DNA from: Alloalcanivorax xenomutans
Lineage (GTDB): Bacteria > Pseudomonadota > Gammaproteobacteria > Pseudomonadales > Alcanivoracaceae
Assembly: GCF_900217905.1 (NCBI RefSeq)
Contig: NZ_OBMO01000001.1
Span: 248,001-312,000 of the forward strand
Length of the DNA stretch: 64,000 bases
Direction of reading: 5' to 3'
Under the pieces are notes generated by a model that saw nothing but the letters and a program-made list of their open reading frames with translations, searched no databases and had not been told where the DNA came from. Below are positions 57,845 through 64,000 of the stretch, piece by piece. The position numbers and the translations under genes were made by a program. Position 1 is the first letter of the stretch. The number at the start of each line of letters is the position of its first letter.

Positions 57845-59032
57845 ATGACGGCATTGCGCCCTAACGTATTGGAAGGCCGGGGACTGCGGCTTTGGTTGAC
57901 GGTTTCCTTCGCGGTGATGTTCACCGGACCCTTTCTGTTCCATTCCCGGGTCGCCCTTCTCAACGTGGTGGATGTGCTGTTCTTTCTGCCGTCACTAACC
58001 CTGTTGACCCGGGCCGTGGTCAGCGGTGATCGCCGCTTGTTGCTGTCCCCATGGCTGGTGCCGCTGTACGCCCTGCTCGGCTGGTTGCTGTTGACCATGG
58101 CCTGGGCGGATAACGCCAATACCTCCCGCACCGTGCGCGGCGTGGTGGAGATCATCACCCTGGTGGGGATCCTGCGCTGGCTGCATCTGTACTATCGGCA
58201 CACGCTCAAACAGGCGCTGACCAACGCCGCCCTCACCTCCACCGTGCTGCTGGTGGTGATCATGATCAGCTACTACACCACCCAACCCCTGGGCAGCCCC
58301 CTGTTTGGTGAGTCAGTGCGTTTGATATTCGATCTGCCGCAACCCGGCCCGCTGCTGACCACCATGGCCCTGGTCACACCCTGTTTCATTCTGCTGGCCC
58401 AGGCGGTGGAAGAAGGCATCAACGCCAAAGGCGGACGGCGCGCCGCCGGCGCTCTGGTGGGATTCGGCTTCCTGGTGCTGGTGCAATGGCACACCGGCAT
58501 CATGCTGCTGGTGGCGGCGCTCAGTTGGGTACTGCTGCGCGCGGAACAACGGATACTCGGCATGCTTGCCGCGGCGGTGGCGCTGTATCTGTCCCTGGAT
58601 TTCGAGGTGCTTGGCAATATGGGCCAGTACTTCACCCACCCCTTCTTTGGCAACGGCCTCAGCCAGGAAACCGGTGAATCCCTGCTGGTGGGCGTGGACG
58701 AAGCGCTGCGGATCATTCCTCACCCGGACAATGTGCTGCTGGCGGTAATCCATTCCGCCGGGCTGGTGGGGCTGATTCTGTTCATCGCCGCCTGGGCGGT
58801 GCCCGCCTGGCGCCTGCCGGACGGTGAGCAGAACCTGCGCGAAGGGGCCATCTTCCTGATCGCCGTGGTACCGGGTCTGCTCGCCATGCTGTCGGTGGGC
58901 GCCTATCTATTGGTGCCGTTCCATCCCAGTTGGATGAGCCTGTGGATGCCGCTGGCTCTGATGCTGGCCAGCCTCAGCACCCGCGACACCATCCGCCCGC
59001 CAGTGCGGCACCCGCAACCCCAGCCGCAGTAA
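57845..59032 (+). CDS. O-antigen ligase/polymerase family membrane protein
   Basis: This 395-residue polytopic membrane protein has ten or more hydrophobic helices and a large periplasmic loop with FGNGLSQETGESLLVG and the HPDNVLLAVIHSAGLVGL motif. It belongs to the O-antigen ligase/Wzy family. Such proteins join O-antigen or a core sugar to lipid A-core, or polymerise it. It begins the plus-strand LPS gene run, with an LpxL-type acyltransferase eight bases downstream. A second such protein is encoded at 59977, so the roles are probably split. Confidence 0.8.
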   Translation: MTALRPNVLEGRGLRLWLTVSFAVMFTGPFLFHSRVALLNVVDVLFFLPSLTLLTRAVVSGDRRLLLSPWLVPLYALLGWLLLTMAWADNANTSRTVRGVVEIITLVGILRWLHLYYRHTLKQALTNAALTSTVLLVVIMISYYTTQPLGSPLFGESVRLIFDLPQPGPLLTTMALVTPCFILLAQAVEEGINAKGGRRAAGALVGFGFLVLVQWHTGIMLLVAALSWVLLRAEQRILGMLAAAVALYLSLDFEVLGNMGQYFTHPFFGNGLSQETGESLLVGVDEALRIIPHPDNVLLAVIHSAGLVGLILFIAAWAVPAWRLPDGEQNLREGAIFLIAVVPGLLAMLSVGAYLLVPFHPSWMSLWMPLALMLASLSTRDTIRPPVRHPQPQPQ

Positions 59033-59039
59033 CCGCACC

Positions 59040-59954
59040 ATGGCTAAACGTCGACAACGACCCACGGATCCCCGCGACCCGCGCCTTTGGCCCACACGTG
59101 TGGGCCTGGCCCTGTTCTGGCTGATCGGCCAGTTACCCTGGGACCTGCTGCTGGCGCTGGGACGCGGCATCGGGCATCTGGGTTGGTGGCTGGCCAGGAA
59201 GCGGCGGCATATCGCCCTGACCAATCTGCGTCTGTGCTTCCCCGAACTCTCCGACACCGAGCGGGAAGCGCTGGCCCGGAAAGTGATGGTCAGCACCGGC
59301 GAGGCATTGATGGAGATGGCGGGCAGCTTCCACAACCGCCGCATCGACCTGGGCCAGCGGCTCTCGGTCACTGGCCTGGAGCACCTGGAAGCCGCTCGAG
59401 AGCGCGGCCAGGGGGTCCTGCTGCTAGGTATGCACTTCAATTCCATCGACGTCGGCAGCCGCCTGCTCGGCAAGTTCTTTACCTTCAGCGTGGTGTATCG
59501 ACCCAACGACAACCCCTTGCTGGATCACCTGATCACCGAAGGCCGCGGCACCTGGCTCAAACACTCAGTGGACCGCCGTGACTTGCGGCAAACAGTACGG
59601 CTGCTGCGCCAGGGCGAAGTGGTGTGGTATGCCCCGGACCAGGACTACGGCACCGAACACGCCGTGTACGTGCCGTTCTTTGGTGTCCCCGCGGCCACCA
59701 TCACCTCCACCAGCCGTATCGCCCGCATGGGCAAAGCGGCGGTGATCCCCTGTGCCCATTACCGCCTGCCTGGCGGGCGCTATAAGATCGAATTCGGTGA
59801 ACCGCTAACCGACTTCCCCAGCGGCGATGACGAAGCCGACACCGCTCTGATCAACCGCACCATCGAGCACTACGTGCGCAAGCATCCCGAGCAGTATTTG
59901 TGGGTGCATAAGCGCTTCAAGCATCAGCCGGACAGTATTTCCCCCTATATATAA
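59040..59954 (+). CDS. LpxL-type lipid A acyltransferase
   Basis: This 304-residue protein is of the LpxL/LpxM/HtrB family, which adds secondary acyl chains to lipid A at the inner membrane. It has an N-terminal hydrophobic anchor and the acyltransferase motif HFNSID inside GMHFNSIDVGSR. Typical blocks KKHIALTNLRLCFPELS-like (RRHIALTNLRLCFPELS), VVWYAPDQDYG and YLWVHKRFKHQP follow. It is flanked by two O-antigen ligase-type genes, and all three are on the plus strand. The acyl chain (laurate, myristate) cannot be inferred. Confidence 0.93.
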   Translation: MAKRRQRPTDPRDPRLWPTRVGLALFWLIGQLPWDLLLALGRGIGHLGWWLARKRRHIALTNLRLCFPELSDTEREALARKVMVSTGEALMEMAGSFHNRRIDLGQRLSVTGLEHLEAARERGQGVLLLGMHFNSIDVGSRLLGKFFTFSVVYRPNDNPLLDHLITEGRGTWLKHSVDRRDLRQTVRLLRQGEVVWYAPDQDYGTEHAVYVPFFGVPAATITSTSRIARMGKAAVIPCAHYRLPGGRYKIEFGEPLTDFPSGDDEADTALINRTIEHYVRKHPEQYLWVHKRFKHQPDSISPYI

Positions 59955-59976
59955 ATGACTCACACGGAGCATCTCA

Positions 59977-61188
59977 ATGGCTAGAAAAGAAAAGCTGCTA
60001 TTGCTATGGGTGGCAGTTTCTTTCTGTCTTTTGTTTTCTGGCTTATTAATGTTTGGCCGCCGCCCTCGCGTACTAAACGTATTGGATGCGCTTTTCTTTA
60101 TCCCAGCGTTTGTTTACGCGATAAAAACCAACCGAACCAACCTCCTCTCTCTTTTGAAGAAGCACATCCCCCTACTCTTCTTCCTCTTGTATGCCACAGT
60201 CTCTACTTTTTTTTCCGATGCACCCAATCCCAGCCGGTTTCTTAGGGCCTTCTTTCACATCTTCACTTTCTTCATTTTTGTGGAGACCATTATCAGAAGA
60301 GCCCCCAAAGCATTTTGGGGTGGCATGCTGATCGGCGTCTGCTTCGCCTCAGTCATCGCAATTATCGACTTCTATTGCTACTATTTCGTTGTCGGGCGCC
60401 CATTCACTAGCGAATTGTATGGCGGATTGTTTGAGACCTTCCAAATCAATCGCTTTATCACACTCGACACCAACCAGCTTTATGCCAGTATGTATTTCAT
60501 AACTTTGCCGTTCTTTGCCTTTTTGGCATCCTCTCGGCTACCCAAGAGCTGGGCGACAACACTGGCGCCTTATTTTGCCACCATGTTGATCGTTATCTAC
60601 CTGATCGCCAATCAGCGCCGATCCACGCTGGTCGCCTTAATGGCCGGGTGTCTTGTATTACCCTTGGTAACATTAAAGAAGCGCCTTCTGATCCCACTGG
60701 CACTCATTGTTGCTGTGGCGGGCAGCATTCTTGCTATTCATCCAGGTATGATTGTTGACCGAGGCTCCAGCAACCGAATCGTGATTTGGGAAGGTACTTG
60801 GGAGATGATCAAGGAGCGCCCTCTATTTGGTCATGGCATGTCCAACAAGACAGAGGCCATTCATATTGTCCGCCCGATGGACGGCGTACATGAGGCCATC
60901 GACCATCCACATAATTACTATCTTTCTTTAGTTTACTATTTGGGCTTTTTAGGGCTTGCTCTATGGACAATGATTTGGCTACCTACCGCTTTAAAATCAT
61001 TACGACAGGGAAGGCAAGCGCATCTATCACTAGCAGCACTGACTACCGGGTTGGCAGCTGTACTATTTGATGGCATTCACCCCTATACACCTTTTATGTA
61101 CAACTGGCCGAGCGTCTGGATTCCAATGGCTTTATTAATTGGCATCTACAGAACACAACATAATCCCATCCTCCAAAAGGTGTCATGA
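59977..61188 (+). CDS. Second O-antigen ligase-type membrane protein (AT-rich)
   Basis: This 403-residue polytopic protein has many hydrophobic segments and the periplasmic-loop signature FGHGMSNKTEAIHIVRPM, followed by HPHNYYLSLVYYLGFLGLAL, as in WaaL-type ligases. The gene is clearly AT-richer than its neighbours, with many TTA, TTT and ATT codons, suggesting horizontal origin. It overlaps the LPS run 22 bases after the LpxL-type gene, and its stop lies one base before the next ATG. It probably joins O-polysaccharide or a capping glycan to core lipid A. Confidence 0.85.
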   Translation: MARKEKLLLLWVAVSFCLLFSGLLMFGRRPRVLNVLDALFFIPAFVYAIKTNRTNLLSLLKKHIPLLFFLLYATVSTFFSDAPNPSRFLRAFFHIFTFFIFVETIIRRAPKAFWGGMLIGVCFASVIAIIDFYCYYFVVGRPFTSELYGGLFETFQINRFITLDTNQLYASMYFITLPFFAFLASSRLPKSWATTLAPYFATMLIVIYLIANQRRSTLVALMAGCLVLPLVTLKKRLLIPLALIVAVAGSILAIHPGMIVDRGSSNRIVIWEGTWEMIKERPLFGHGMSNKTEAIHIVRPMDGVHEAIDHPHNYYLSLVYYLGFLGLALWTMIWLPTALKSLRQGRQAHLSLAALTTGLAAVLFDGIHPYTPFMYNWPSVWIPMALLIGIYRTQHNPILQKVS

Positions 61189-61189
61189 G

Positions 61190-62272
61190 ATGCGTATCGC
61201 CCAGATTTGCAAATACGCCAACACCACGGTTCAAGGAGTTGATCTATTCGAGGAGGTCGCTCGCGCTTTCCCAGATCACCAGTTCGACTTCTACGTTCTG
61301 CATGGTGATAGCAACCACGCAGAAAGCCGCCTGAACTGCAATATGGTACACTGCCACTTCGCCAAAAAGCAGCTAAAACGGGTTCGATTCTCCGTTTTGA
61401 TCGAATTATTAACCAAGCTTAGGCGAGCCCCACTTGATGTTGTCATAACCCACCGCGTCACCCCAACGATTCTGATAGCTCTAATACAGCTTTTCCTGAA
61501 TATACCTAGAAAAATCGCGGTCATTCATGGCATCGGGCAGTTCCGAAAACCTCGAAGGAAGCTCTTTCTCCGTTTATGGCTGCGCAGCTGGACTATCGTT
61601 GCCGTCTCCGAAGCTGTGGCTGAGGATTTAGTTCGAAGTGGATTTTCCTCTAAGCAGGTAAAAGTCATTCGTAACGCAGTAAACGAAGAATTGGTTCAAA
61701 ATAACCTTCTTTCACGGGAGGAAGCTCGCAAAGCCCTCGGCATCCCTAGTCATGTCGGCCGTCTGGCGGGCACCATCGGGCGCTTGCATCGAGTGAAAGG
61801 ACACCGCTATTTGGTCCACGCGCTGGCAAAGGAACCTGCGGCTCTTCCAGTGGCTATCATTGGTGGCGGAAGCGAAGAGGCCGCTCTTAAGGCACAGATC
61901 AAACAGCAAGCTCTTCAGAATCGGCTATTTCTCTGCGGCCCTTTCAAAAATGCTTATCGCTATCTGAGTGCCTTCGACGTCTTTATTATGCCATCGGTGA
62001 GCGAAGGGCTGCCAATTTCCATATTGGAAGCAATTAGTGCAGGAGTCCCCGCTTTTGGCACCTCCGTAGGAGGTATACCGGAAATTCTACCGAATCCCGA
62101 ATGGACGCTACCGCCTCAAGATAGTCAGGCGCTTGCCAAACGCTTACTCACTCTGACCACATGCACCGAGAGCGATCTCCGAACAATAGCAAAGGCGCAG
62201 CATCAGGTAATGGAAGACAAGTTTGGAATCGAGCAATACCATCAGGCTTTCCGGGAACTAGCTCTAGGCTAG
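61190..62272 (+). CDS. Family 4 glycosyltransferase
   Basis: This 360-residue GT-B protein has the GT4 C-terminal domain: GTIGRLHRVKGHRYLVHAL and the sugar-nucleotide motif VMPSVSEGLPISILEAISAG, with a glutamate pair. It probably transfers a sugar onto LPS core or O-antigen. The start at 61190 is taken because ATG follows the ligase stop by one base. The gene shares the AT-rich codon use of the ligase before it. It ends within a perfect palindrome that also holds the stop codon of the convergent kinase gene. Confidence 0.9.
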   Translation: MRIAQICKYANTTVQGVDLFEEVARAFPDHQFDFYVLHGDSNHAESRLNCNMVHCHFAKKQLKRVRFSVLIELLTKLRRAPLDVVITHRVTPTILIALIQLFLNIPRKIAVIHGIGQFRKPRRKLFLRLWLRSWTIVAVSEAVAEDLVRSGFSSKQVKVIRNAVNEELVQNNLLSREEARKALGIPSHVGRLAGTIGRLHRVKGHRYLVHALAKEPAALPVAIIGGGSEEAALKAQIKQQALQNRLFLCGPFKNAYRYLSAFDVFIMPSVSEGLPISILEAISAGVPAFGTSVGGIPEILPNPEWTLPPQDSQALAKRLLTLTTCTESDLRTIAKAQHQVMEDKFGIEQYHQAFRELALG

Positions 62273-62279
62273 TTCCCGG
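62251..62279. terminator. Palindrome containing both convergent stop codons
   Basis: CCGGGAACTAG (62251-62261) pairs with CTAGTTCCCGG (62269-62279) across a seven-base loop, an 11-bp perfect stem. The glycosyltransferase TAG (62270-62272) and the kinase stop (62269-62271 on the minus strand) are inside it. It may act as a bidirectional transcription terminator, although a T tract is lacking. Confidence 0.55.
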
Positions 62280-63600
62280 AGAATTGCTTCCAATTGTCAT
62301 GGAAACGTTTCATTTCCCGCTTACCCTTACGCACCCCTCGTTCGTGCCAGCGACTGAATCCAGCACCGTCCAGGTCAATCCAATGAATATGTTCCAGGGC
62401 ATCCACCAAAACGTTCTGCGCTTTGGTGTCACCGTGCCAAAATCCGGCGCAATGAAGCCTATCCAACCAATACTCGGCTTGCGGCGCGATACGATGCGCT
62501 CGGGGTGGATCATGCTCCATCAGATAGCTTAGCGCTACACCGTCTATACGGGGAAAGGCGATCACTGCCTGAGCATCGCGGCACCTTAGCAGCATAACAG
62601 GACGAGGCGTCGGCACACCCAACAGGGCCCAGGTCCAACCCATCAGCCAGGACACATCGGCTCTGCCACGAAACCAACGCTGTTTCAGACGCGCTTTCCA
62701 ACTGGTATCGCGGTAATGCTTGATCACCCAATGCTCGTCACCATGAACACTGATGCGACTGCCCTTTTTTATCAACGGCAGGGAATCCGGCGCCACCAAT
62801 GCTCTGGCTAGCGCTTTTTTTTCTTCGTCCGGCAAGGCACGTTCCACGAGCCAGTCACCATGCGCGTCGCTATGACTGGCGATAGCCGACGAAGCCCGGC
62901 GCCATTTCCTCAGGGCGCGGGCTATCCGCCGTCGGGAATGGCCATATACCCGGGCTCTCAAACTGGCTGACGGCAGGCCGCGTTCACTCAGAGCCCCCGT
63001 CACTCGATTCAGCAAAGTATCACGCAAGTCCAAGGGAGCCTGAGCACAAAACAACGCCAGGTTATCAAGAATAGCTCCCCGCCGGCGCCGACCTGCAGGC
63101 AGGGTGTCAATATCACCCGCATCAAGAATCAGAGCTTGCTGGCCATCAAACAGAAAGTTATCCAGATGCAGATCACGCTGGCGCCAACCGGCTTGATACA
63201 ACCCAAAAACGCTGTCCAGCAGCGCAGGCATCACTTGGTCTTCCTGGTGACGAAGGGCGGCACCCGCGGGTTCACCGTCACACCATCGGGCTATCAGCAC
63301 CGTGCCTTCGTCCATCTGGTGCAGCTCCAGAGGCTGAGGAGTGGGCAGGCCAGCGGCCAGAAGAGCCTTTTGCCGCTCCTGCTCCGGAGCGGCTTTCTCC
63401 GCCTCGGGTTGAAAGAATAACTTCGCGAACACCAGCTCACCGCGCCAGCGCGCGCGCATAGCCAACCGACGGCCCGGCAGATGACGCAGTATGCGATCCG
63501 CATACAAAGGTTCTTCACCAATCATCAGAGTGAACGCGGCCACCTCTCCCCACTCGCGACGGGAGAGCTGTGACAATGACAGCGGAGCATCACCGGTCAT
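62269..63600 (-). CDS. Tandem LPS-kinase-like protein (InaA/WaaP type)
   Basis: This 443-residue protein contains two kinase-fold halves. The first (about 50-200) has RDLHLDNFLFD and a DFG-like ILDAGDID; the second (about 260-430) has FWHGDTKAQNVLVD and WIDLDGAGFS. Both keep the catalytic aspartate. Heptose kinases of the WaaP/InaA type phosphorylate the LPS inner core. The start at 63600 overlaps the upstream stop by four bases (ATGA), so it is coupled to the glycosyltransferase at the right edge. The tail-to-tail neighbour is a GT4. The exact sugar is unknown. Confidence 0.8.
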   Translation of the reverse strand: MTGDAPLSLSQLSRREWGEVAAFTLMIGEEPLYADRILRHLPGRRLAMRARWRGELVFAKLFFQPEAEKAAPEQERQKALLAAGLPTPQPLELHQMDEGTVLIARWCDGEPAGAALRHQEDQVMPALLDSVFGLYQAGWRQRDLHLDNFLFDGQQALILDAGDIDTLPAGRRRRGAILDNLALFCAQAPLDLRDTLLNRVTGALSERGLPSASLRARVYGHSRRRIARALRKWRRASSAIASHSDAHGDWLVERALPDEEKKALARALVAPDSLPLIKKGSRISVHGDEHWVIKHYRDTSWKARLKQRWFRGRADVSWLMGWTWALLGVPTPRPVMLLRCRDAQAVIAFPRIDGVALSYLMEHDPPRAHRIAPQAEYWLDRLHCAGFWHGDTKAQNVLVDALEHIHWIDLDGAGFSRWHERGVRKGKREMKRFHDNWKQFSGN

Positions 63601-63995
63601 GCCGCCTCCCTTTTAAACAGACTGGCGATTACCCGGCGCACATAGCGGGGCCGCAACGCCAGCCAGGGGTCGGCACGCAGTGCCTGACAATAAAAGCGTT
63701 GAACCAGATCCGGCCACCCCCCTCTATCCGCCAGCTTCAGCAACGACAAGGCACGGCGGGCCCGGTATGGCTTCCGGTACGCCATGGCCCAGGAAGGCAA
63801 GCCATTGTTTTCGAATATCTGCTGCTCCAATTCCATTCCCACCGACAAAGCAGCCTGCAGATCATTCCGGCGGCTATCCGGGTGTTTATGCACATTCAAC
63901 AATGGCTCAGGCAACGCCACGGCCGCGTAGCAGGCCAGAAGGTGAGCAAAAACCGGCATGTCCTCGGTATGACGCAGCTCTTCGCGGAAGTCCAC
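63597..63995 (-). CDS. Glycosyltransferase family 2-like, N-terminal part outside the window
   Basis: About 133 C-terminal residues are visible; the gene continues off the right edge. The first in-frame GTG at 63995 is not the true start. The sequence FREELRHTEDMPVFAHLLAC matches the common GT2 segment with the ED motif near the active site, and the remaining helices fit the C-terminal tail of an LPS-core-type glycosyltransferase. It overlaps the downstream kinase start by four bases. The donor and acceptor are unknown. Confidence 0.7.
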   Translation of the reverse strand: MDFREELRHTEDMPVFAHLLACYAAVALPEPLLNVHKHPDSRRNDLQAALSVGMELEQQIFENNGLPSWAMAYRKPYRARRALSLLKLADRGGWPDLVQRFYCQALRADPWLALRPRYVRRVIASLFKREAA

Positions 63996-64000
63996 CGTGG

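Overview
The window looks like chromosomal DNA of a high-GC gammaproteobacterium, most likely a hydrocarbon- or lipid-degrading marine type of the Alcanivorax group or a close Pseudomonas-like relative. The reasons are protein-level resemblance (ParC, ParE, ThiC, HldE, WaaA, CpdA), a FimX-type protein, many CoA-dependent catabolic genes, and Pseudomonas-style REP hairpins. No tRNA, rRNA, insertion sequence, prophage or CRISPR array was seen. Both ends cut through genes: a thiolase-like gene at the left and a family 2 glycosyltransferase-like gene at the right.

Layout. 0-3.7 kb: an acyl-CoA operon (thiolase-like protein, enoyl-CoA hydratase, family III CoA-transferase, glutathione S-transferase). 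3.6-8.4 kb: a small lipoprotein, a DUF815 ATPase, and a twitching-motility pair (FimX-like c-di-GMP protein and a FimW-like N-terminal module) with a perfect CRP/Vfr-type palindrome upstream. 8.5-11.1 kb: the elongation factor P system (epmB, efp, epmA). 11.0-19.7 kb: a hydrolase, a MarR regulator, a DapA-like synthase preceded by what looks like a leader-peptide attenuator, a penicillin/AHL-acylase-type lipoprotein with an AraC regulator, DUF2058, an outer-membrane barrel and a YihG-like acyltransferase. 19.7-24.6 kb: parC, parE and yqiA.

24.8-44.3 kb looks like accessory DNA placed between yqiA and cpdA, which are neighbours in the E. coli cluster tolC-nudF-yqiB-cpdA-yqiA-parE. It holds a Na/Pi-symporter-like protein, a PAS-LuxR regulator diverging from a catabolic operon (thiolase, CoA ligase, SDR, TRAP transporter, quinone-reductase-like enzyme), and a type VI secretion cargo locus. 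That locus is a 1766-residue VgrG fused to a VasX-like pore-forming effector, followed by several small membrane proteins that are candidate immunity genes, plus a broken copy of one of them.

44.4-51.2 kb returns to the conserved backbone: cpdA, yqiB, nudF, thiC, tolC and waaA. 51.3-56.1 kb holds a FAD oxidoreductase, an aldo/keto reductase, and a Baeyer-Villiger-type monooxygenase with a divergent AraC regulator. 56.2-64 kb is a lipopolysaccharide core region: hldE, two O-antigen-ligase/polymerase-type membrane proteins, an LpxL-type acyltransferase, glycosyltransferases and a tandem kinase. The second ligase and the following glycosyltransferase are visibly AT-richer than their surroundings, suggesting transfer.

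The most interesting points are the VgrG-VasX fusion with its membrane-protein cassette, the candidate lysine-rich leader peptide and antiterminator/terminator pair before the dapA-like gene, and the CRP/Vfr-like site in front of the FimW-like/FimX pair.
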